Below are positions 5,533 through 8,045 of a stretch of 8,045 nt of DNA, in pieces. Source of the stretch: Betaproteobacteria bacterium RIFCSPLOWO2_02_FULL_62_17 (lineage in GTDB: Bacteria > Pseudomonadota > Gammaproteobacteria > Burkholderiales > SG8-39); contig MEQV01000050.1 of NCBI GenBank assembly GCA_001770355.1, positions 1 to 8,045 on the forward strand, in the 5' to 3' direction. The notes under the pieces are model-generated. The model was not told where the DNA came from, did not search any database, and saw only the letters and a list, made by a program, of their open reading frames with translations. Within the stretch, counting starts at the first letter, position 1. Each line of letters begins with the position of its first letter. The translations under genes were made by a program, and so were the position numbers.

Positions 5533-5545
5533 TTAATCGCCTTCG

Positions 5546-6082
5546 TCAAACCAGCCGTCCACGCCGCACACGCTGCACGCCGGTCAGTATCCCCCCCAGG
5601 CCCTGGCCGCCATGCGCATGGCAGATGGCGCAGGCGAGCGCGTCGGCGGAATCCGTGCCCGGCGTTCCAGGCAAGGCAAGCAATCGGCGCACCATTTCCT
5701 GCACTTGTTCCTTTTTCGCCTTGCCATAGCCGACCACCGCTTGCTTGACCTGCAGCGCCGTGTACTCCGATAGGGGCAGTCCGGCATCCACCACCGCGCA
5801 GATTGCGGTTCCACGCGCCTGTCCGAGCAACAAAGTGGACTGGGGATTGACGTTGACGAATACTTTTTCCAATGCCGCCTGCTCGGGAAGATTTGTCGAA
5901 ATTACTTCGCGTAGACCTTCCAGGATCGTCTTGAGCCGATCCGCCAATGGCTGGTTGGACGGCGGACGGATGCAGCCACTGGTGACATAGACCAGCCGAT
6001 TGCCGACTTTCTCGATCACCCCGAACCCCGTGACCTTCAGGCCGGGATCTATGCCCAGTATGCGCACCGGACCCGAGGCCAT
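5546..6082 (-). CDS. ruvC: RuvC, Holliday junction resolvase
   Basis: Dimeric endonuclease that makes paired symmetric nicks in RuvAB-bound four-way junctions (family knowledge). The 178-residue protein keeps all four metal-binding acids of the RNase H-like fold. These are Asp12 in RILGIDPGLKVTGFG, Glu72 in AALEKVFVNVNPQST, and Asp144 and Asp147 in GTDSADALACAICHAH. Length and motifs are complete. It begins 6 bases after the yebC stop, so yebC-ruvC is an operon. No strong ribosome site is seen, and coupling to yebC is likely. In most relatives ruvA would follow directly, but here an accessory island intervenes. RuvC supply relative to RuvAB may thus be controlled separately. Confidence 0.97.
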   Translation of the reverse strand: MASGPVRILGIDPGLKVTGFGVIEKVGNRLVYVTSGCIRPPSNQPLADRLKTILEGLREVISTNLPEQAALEKVFVNVNPQSTLLLGQARGTAICAVVDAGLPLSEYTALQVKQAVVGYGKAKKEQVQEMVRRLLALPGTPGTDSADALACAICHAHGGQGLGGILTGVQRVRRGRLV

Positions 6083-6088
6083 GCGCGA

Positions 6089-6820
6089 CTATCCGCCCTC
6101 GCTCAGCGCCGCGGTGGTATAGACCTCCTGCACGTCTTCAAGCGACTCGATCGCATCAAGCAGCTTTTGCATCTTCGCCGAATCCTCGCCGGCAAGCGTT
6201 GTCTCACTGAGCGGTTTCATGACGATCTCGGCCATTTCAGTCTTGAACCCGGCATTGATGAGCGCATCGCGCACCGTGTGGAAATCCGCTGCCGGGCACA
6301 GCACCTCAATGGAACCGTCGTCGTTGGAGATCACGTCATCGGCGCCGGCCTCGAGCGCGGCCTCCATCAGCTTTTCCTCGTTCGTTCCCGGCGCAAACAG
6401 GAACTGGCCGCAGTGCTTGAACATGAAAGCCACCGATCCTTCGGTGCCCATATTGCCGCCATGCTTGGCGAAGGCATGCCTCACATCGGCGACGGTGCGC
6501 GTGCGGTTATCAGTCATGCAATCCACCATGACCGCGGCACCGGCGATACCGTAGCCCTCGTAGCGGATCTCATCGTAGCAGACGCCGTCCAGTTCTCCGG
6601 TACCGCGCTTGATCGCGTTCTTGATGTTGTCCGAGGGCAGATTTTCCGCCTTGCCCTTTTCGATTGCCAGGCGCAGCCGCGGATTGAAATTGGGGTCTCC
6701 TCCCCCCATGCGCGCAGCAACGGTAATCTCCTTGATCAGCTTGGTAAATACCTTGCCGCGCTTGGCGTCCTGACGCCCCTTGCGGTGCTGAATGTTCGCC
6801 CATTTGGAATGTCCGGCCAT
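6089..6820 (-). CDS. yebC: YebC/TACO1-family regulatory protein
   Basis: A 243-residue protein of the YebC/PmpR/TACO1 family. Members have been described as transcriptional regulators, and more recently as ribosome-associated factors that help translation of proline stretches (family knowledge). The N-terminus MAGHSKWANIQHRKGRQDAK with RGKVFTKLIKEI is diagnostic. It is followed by NPRLRLAIEKGKAENLPSDN and the acidic centre YDEIRYEGYGIAGAAVMVDC. The middle domain contains HGGNMGTEGSVAFMF, and the C-terminal part contains EALEAGADDV-like AALEAGADDVISNDDGSIEV. Full length, no defect. It heads the yebC-ruvC operon and is divergent from gabD. The pre-start sequence GAGCAGGGCAGAGCACC offers only a weak ribosome site. 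Confidence 0.96.
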   Translation of the reverse strand: MAGHSKWANIQHRKGRQDAKRGKVFTKLIKEITVAARMGGGDPNFNPRLRLAIEKGKAENLPSDNIKNAIKRGTGELDGVCYDEIRYEGYGIAGAAVMVDCMTDNRTRTVADVRHAFAKHGGNMGTEGSVAFMFKHCGQFLFAPGTNEEKLMEAALEAGADDVISNDDGSIEVLCPAADFHTVRDALINAGFKTEMAEIVMKPLSETTLAGEDSAKMQKLLDAIESLEDVQEVYTTAALSEGG

Positions 6821-6855
6821 GGTGTGCTCTGCCCTGCTCGATTCGCGCCGCAGCG

Positions 6856-6896
6856 ATTGTGTCCGGGGCGAATTTTAGCACCCGGGCATTGTGTCC
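6856..6896. repeat. Two ATTGTGTCC direct repeats in the yebC-gabD intergenic region
   Basis: ATTGTGTCC occurs at 6856-6864 and again at 6888-6896, identical over nine bases and 32 bases apart, close to three helical turns. They lie 35-75 bases upstream of the yebC start. Same-face spacing within a promoter region suggests binding sites for a regulator, or a remnant of duplication. No known operator was recognised. Confidence 0.35.
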
Positions 6897-6951
6897 AGCC
6901 GTATGGCGTCGCCCCTCCGACGGCGCCCCTGGTTGGGCCGGTGCGTAACGG

Positions 6952-6957
6952 TACAAT
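6952..6957 (+). promoter_or_regulatory. Candidate -10 element for gabD
   Basis: TACAAT is five of six matches to the sigma-70 -10 consensus and lies 54 bases before the gabD ATG. The best-spaced -35 (CTGGTT, 6929-6934, 17-base spacer) is poor, so an activator may be needed if this is the true promoter. Confidence 0.35.
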
Positions 6958-7011
6958 AGCCACGGCTCGACGCTGACCCTATCCCCTCGAAATCATCCTT
7001 GCGAGTACGCC

Positions 7012-8045
7012 ATGAACGATCCCAAAGTTTCCGGTATTGCCCCGCTGCAACTGAAAAACCCGGCACTGTTCCGCCAGCAATGCTATCTGGACGGAACCTG
7101 GCAGGACGCCGAAAGCGGCCGAAGCATTTCGGTCAACAACCCCGCCACGGGACAGATCCTTGGCACGATTCCAGACATGGGCGTGGCCGAAACGCGGCGC
7201 GCAGTTGCCGCGGCAAACGCCGCCCTGCCCGGCTGGCGCGCGAAGACGGCCAAGGAACGCTCCATCATCCTGCGCCGATGGTTCGAGCAGATGATGGCCA
7301 ACCAGGATGACCTCGCCGCGCTGCTCACCGCCGAACAGGGCAAGCCCTTTGCAGAGGCAAAGGGCGAAATCGCCTACGGCGGCTCGTTCATCGAGTGGTT
7401 TGCCGAGGAAGCCAAACGCGTCTACGGCGACACCATCCCCGGGCACCAGGCAGACAAGCGCATCGTGGTATTCAAACAAGCCATAGGCGTGTGCGCCGCC
7501 ATCACGCCATGGAACTTCCCCAACGCGATGATCACCCGGAAAGCGGGCGCCGCGCTCGCCGCGGGCTGCACCATGGTGATCAAGCCCGCGAAGCAAACGC
7601 CGTATTCGGCGCTCGCCATGGCCGAACTGGGTGAGCGCGCGGGTATCCCCAAGGGCGTGCTCAGCGTGATCACCGGCAGTGCGTCGGCCATCGGCGGCGA
7701 ATTGACCTCGAATCCCACGGTTCGCAAGCTGAGCTTTACCGGATCCACGGAGATCGGCAAATTGCTGATGTCGCAGTGCGCCGGCACGGTGAAAAAGGTT
7801 TCCCTCGAGCTCGGCGGCAACGCGCCATTCATCGTATTCGACGACGCCGACCTCGATGCCGCGGTCGAGGGCGCAATCGCCTCCAAGTTCCGCAATACCG
7901 GGCAGACCTGCGTTTGCGCCAACCGGCTGCTGGTGCAGGACGGGGTCTACGAGCAGTTTGCCGCGAAGCTTGCCAAGGCGGTTGCCGCGCTCAAGGTCGG
8001 CAACGGCATGGAGGCGGGGGTCACCCAGGGGCCCATCATCGACGC
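7012..8045 (+). CDS. gabD: GabD, succinate-semialdehyde dehydrogenase (partial, C-terminus outside window)
   Basis: Oxidises succinate semialdehyde to succinate with NAD(P)+, the final step of GABA and related catabolism feeding the TCA cycle (family knowledge). The 344 visible residues begin MNDPKVSGIAPLQLKNPALF and follow E. coli GabD closely. The shared stretches include ASFIEWFAEE-like GSFIEWFAEEAKRVYGDTIP and GHQADKR. TPWNFPNAMITRKAG has the oxyanion Asn168, and SFTGSTEIG is the cofactor loop. VSLELGGNAPFIVFDDAD contains the general base Glu266, and RNTGQTCVCANR has the nucleophile Cys300. KPAK at 191-194 replaces the KPAS of the NADP-specific E. coli enzyme, so cofactor preference is uncertain. 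About 140 residues are missing at the window edge. No clear Shine-Dalgarno precedes the ATG, which lies 191 bases from divergent yebC. Confidence 0.95.
   Translation, partial: MNDPKVSGIAPLQLKNPALFRQQCYLDGTWQDAESGRSISVNNPATGQILGTIPDMGVAETRRAVAAANAALPGWRAKTAKERSIILRRWFEQMMANQDDLAALLTAEQGKPFAEAKGEIAYGGSFIEWFAEEAKRVYGDTIPGHQADKRIVVFKQAIGVCAAITPWNFPNAMITRKAGAALAAGCTMVIKPAKQTPYSALAMAELGERAGIPKGVLSVITGSASAIGGELTSNPTVRKLSFTGSTEIGKLLMSQCAGTVKKVSLELGGNAPFIVFDDADLDAAVEGAIASKFRNTGQTCVCANRLLVQDGVYEQFAAKLAKAVAALKVGNGMEAGVTQGPIID

Larger units (their letters stand above)
2562..5545. other. Accessory island splitting ruvC from ruvA
   Basis: This roughly 3-kb stretch lies where the ruvC-ruvA junction is expected. 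It is visibly poorer in G+C than the ruv genes on both sides and mixes strands. It carries a toxin-less antitoxin gene, an XRE antitoxin tail, a frameshifted lipase, a molybdo-enzyme C-terminus and a DUF4160-DUF2442 pair. No integrase, transposase or tRNA attachment site is recognisable. Two near-identical 13-base direct copies sit close to its edges. That it is one acquired unit is inference; stepwise insertions are equally possible. Confidence 0.55.

Noticed and set aside
2562..5545. Search for an integrase, transposase, tRNA attachment site or CRISPR array in the island
   Set aside because: None could be recognised: no spaced repeat array, no cloverleaf-like sequence, and no transposase or recombinase motif.
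6875..6897. TGGACA and TAAAAT hexamers upstream of yebC on the minus strand
   Set aside because: Both hexamers are good individually, but the spacer is only 14 bases, too short for a normal sigma-70 promoter.
6167..6976. A 269-residue plus-strand open frame across yebC
   Set aside because: It is antisense to intact yebC, has no recognisable domain, and runs into the divergent promoter region.

Overview
The window looks like a chromosomal segment of a GC-rich proteobacterium, most likely a betaproteobacterium. The evidence is the gene order yebC-ruvC-(ruvA-ruvB)-ybgC-tolQ on the minus strand together with the close match of each product to its proteobacterial family. The species cannot be named from the sequence alone.

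Layout, left to right. Positions 1-470 (minus) hold the N-terminal two thirds of tolQ, joined by an ATGA overlap to ybgC (467-871, TTG start). Upstream of these on the same strand are ruvB (931-1971) and ruvA (1980-2561). At 2562-5545 the housekeeping order is broken by about 3 kb of visibly lower-GC accessory DNA. It contains a MazE/AbrB-type antitoxin gene without its toxin (2763-2990), the C-terminal tail of what looks like an XRE/HigA-type antitoxin (2981-3070), and a secreted lipase-like alpha/beta hydrolase gene with a frameshift in a G tract (3103-3803, minus). It also contains about 400 bases with no recognisable gene, a decayed C-terminal piece of a molybdopterin-binding xanthine dehydrogenase/CoxL-family subunit with a nonsense codon (4218-4715, minus), and an apparently intact overlapping gene pair, DUF4160 and DUF2442 (4984-5510, plus). 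The housekeeping order then resumes with ruvC (5546-6082) and yebC (6089-6820) on the minus strand. A divergent intergenic region leads to gabD (7012 to the window edge, plus).

How the genes work together. RuvA, RuvB and RuvC form the Holliday-junction branch-migration and resolution machine, here encoded in two blocks separated by the accessory island. YebC is a translation/transcription-associated factor commonly encoded upstream of ruvC. YbgC and TolQ belong to the cell-envelope Tol-Pal locus. GabD is a separate catabolic enzyme for succinate semialdehyde. The island is mostly a graveyard of partial genes. Only the DUF4160-DUF2442 pair and perhaps the small AbrB-type gene look intact enough to be active.

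Most worth a second look are the splitting of ruvC from ruvAB, the near-identical 13-mers at the two island edges, the apparent AbrB/XRE toxin-antitoxin junction, the one-base G-tract frameshift in the lipase, and the overlapping DUF4160-DUF2442 pair.
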